From assembly GCA_002509325.1 (NCBI GenBank), contig DADO01000103.1, positions 1 to 5,664 on the forward strand: DNA of 5,664 bases. The letters run 5' to 3'. The notes under the pieces were generated by a model. That model saw only the letters and a program-made list of their open reading frames with translations, had not been told where the DNA came from and ran no database searches. This DNA is from Methanosarcina sp. UBA402 (GTDB lineage Archaea > Halobacteriota > Methanosarcinia > Methanosarcinales > Methanosarcinaceae). Positions 5,052 through 5,664 of the stretch are shown here, piece by piece. The position numbers and the translations under genes were made by a program. Numbering within the stretch: the first letter of the stretch is position 1; each line of letters begins with the position of its first letter.

Positions 5052-5575
5052 TAATGGATTTTAAAGGCAAAAGCCCGAAGATTTCAGAGACAGCTTTTAT
5101 TGCAGATTCCGCAGATGTGATAGGGGATATTGAAATCGAGGATTTTTCAAGTGTATGGTTTAATGCCGTACTTCGCGGAGACAGGAACAAAATAAAAATC
5201 GGAAGCCGGACAAGTATCCAGGATAATGCGGTTATTCACGTAAATCCTGAGAATGGAGTTCAGATTGGGGATGATGTAAGTGTGGGACACGGAGCTGTGC
5301 TTCACGGGTGCAGAATCGAAAGCAATGTGCTCATAGGAATGAACTCTACAATATTGAACGGGGCTGAAATAGGAAAAAATTCAATAGTAGGAGCAAATGC
5401 GCTGGTTCCTGAAGGCAAGAAATTTCCAGAAAACAGTCTGATTATTGGAGTTCCGGGTAAGGTTAAGAGGGAAATCGAGAAATCTGAAATTGAAGCCATA
5501 GCAGAAAATGCTGCAGAATATGTGGAATTTGTTAGGGAATACGCCGAAGAAATGAAGAAGACGCCGAAGAAGTGA
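5048..5575 (+). CDS. Gamma-class carbonic anhydrase family protein (CamH-like)
   Basis: This is a left-handed beta-helix protein of the gamma carbonic anhydrase family, expected to form a cytoplasmic trimer that hydrates CO2 at a metal site between subunits. From ATG 5048, with GGAGG at 5037-5041 and 6 nt spacing, it has 175 residues. A TTG at 5027 would add seven residues but lies before that site. Repeated hexapeptides run from about 17 to 137, followed by an acidic C-terminal helix. The metal ligands are His64, His81 and His86. Arg43, Asp45, Gln58 and Asp59 match active-site residues of Methanosarcina Cam. The Cam acidic loop and its Glu62 are absent (Arg46 here), and there is no signal peptide, as in the CamH subgroup. 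Carbonic anhydrase activity is likely but not certain, since many relatives are uncharacterised or act as acyltransferase-like proteins. Confidence 0.88.
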   Translation: MIMDFKGKSPKISETAFIADSADVIGDIEIEDFSSVWFNAVLRGDRNKIKIGSRTSIQDNAVIHVNPENGVQIGDDVSVGHGAVLHGCRIESNVLIGMNSTILNGAEIGKNSIVGANALVPEGKKFPENSLIIGVPGKVKREIEKSEIEAIAENAAEYVEFVREYAEEMKKTPKK

Positions 5576-5580
5576 TGAAT
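5541..5580 (+). repeat. 20-bp imperfect tandem duplication at the carbonic anhydrase 3' end
   Basis: Units 5541-5560 and 5561-5580 both begin ACGCCGAAGAA and continue ATGAAGAAG or GTGATGAAT, matching at 17 of 20 positions. Because 20 is not a multiple of three, the second copy is read in another frame, giving EYAEEMKK then TPKK and the stop. Confidence 0.7.
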
Positions 5581-5664
5581 ATAATGGATAAAATGTATTG
5601 TAAAACATACGATATCGAGTTTCATCATGAAATTAAATATAGAGTTATTTGTATTCGGTTAAGG
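5575..5664 (+). CDS. Possible partial open frame running off the window
   Basis: ATG 5575 shares one base with the carbonic anhydrase stop (TGATG) and is open for 30 codons to the window edge, beginning MNIMDKMYCKTYDIEF. Such coupling is common in archaeal operons, but there is no clear ribosome binding site, and a run this short could be open by chance. It may also be the former C-terminal continuation of the carbonic anhydrase, cut off by the 20-bp duplication. No family is recognised. Confidence 0.25.
   Translation, partial: MNIMDKMYCKTYDIEFHHEIKYRVICIRLR

Overview
The window looks like chromosomal DNA from a methanogenic archaeon of the Methanosarcina type. This is inferred from the gene set and sequence style: moderate-GC genes separated by long AT-rich spacers, GGAGG/GAGGT ribosome binding sites, TATA-like boxes and a T-tract terminator. 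No species can be named from the sequence alone.

Layout. Positions 1-781 hold no intact gene. A perfect 35-bp inverted repeat (arms 40-74 and 524-558) encloses about 450 bp that look like a decayed element. Next come several small palindromes and the likely promoter of the hyp operon (about 636-672). Positions 782-4504 are a co-directional [NiFe]-hydrogenase maturation cluster, hypC-hypD-hypA-hypB-hypE. The first four genes are tightly packed. HypA most likely starts at a TTG inside the end of hypD. HypE follows a 179-bp spacer made of short imperfect repeats. A hairpin and a strong T-rich terminator follow hypE. Positions 4670-5047 carry a degenerate copy of the upstream inverted-repeat end, a possible promoter with a dyad, and a small reading frame that seems broken by one base. 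It leads into a gamma-class carbonic anhydrase-family gene (5048-5575), whose 3' end carries a 20-bp imperfect duplication.

How the genes work together. HypE (with HypF, which is not in this window) makes the cyanide ligands. HypC and HypD form the scaffold on which Fe(CN)2CO is assembled and passed to the hydrogenase large subunit. HypA and HypB then deliver nickel. The gamma carbonic anhydrase is separated from the operon by a terminator and probably has its own promoter. It would handle CO2/bicarbonate, but a link to the hydrogenases is not shown by the sequence.

I see no clearly new multi-gene system. The items most worth a second look are the 35-bp inverted-repeat element and its echo at 4712-4737, the TTG start of hypA, the in-frame repeats between hypB and hypE, the frameshifted small gene before the carbonic anhydrase, and the duplication at that gene's end.
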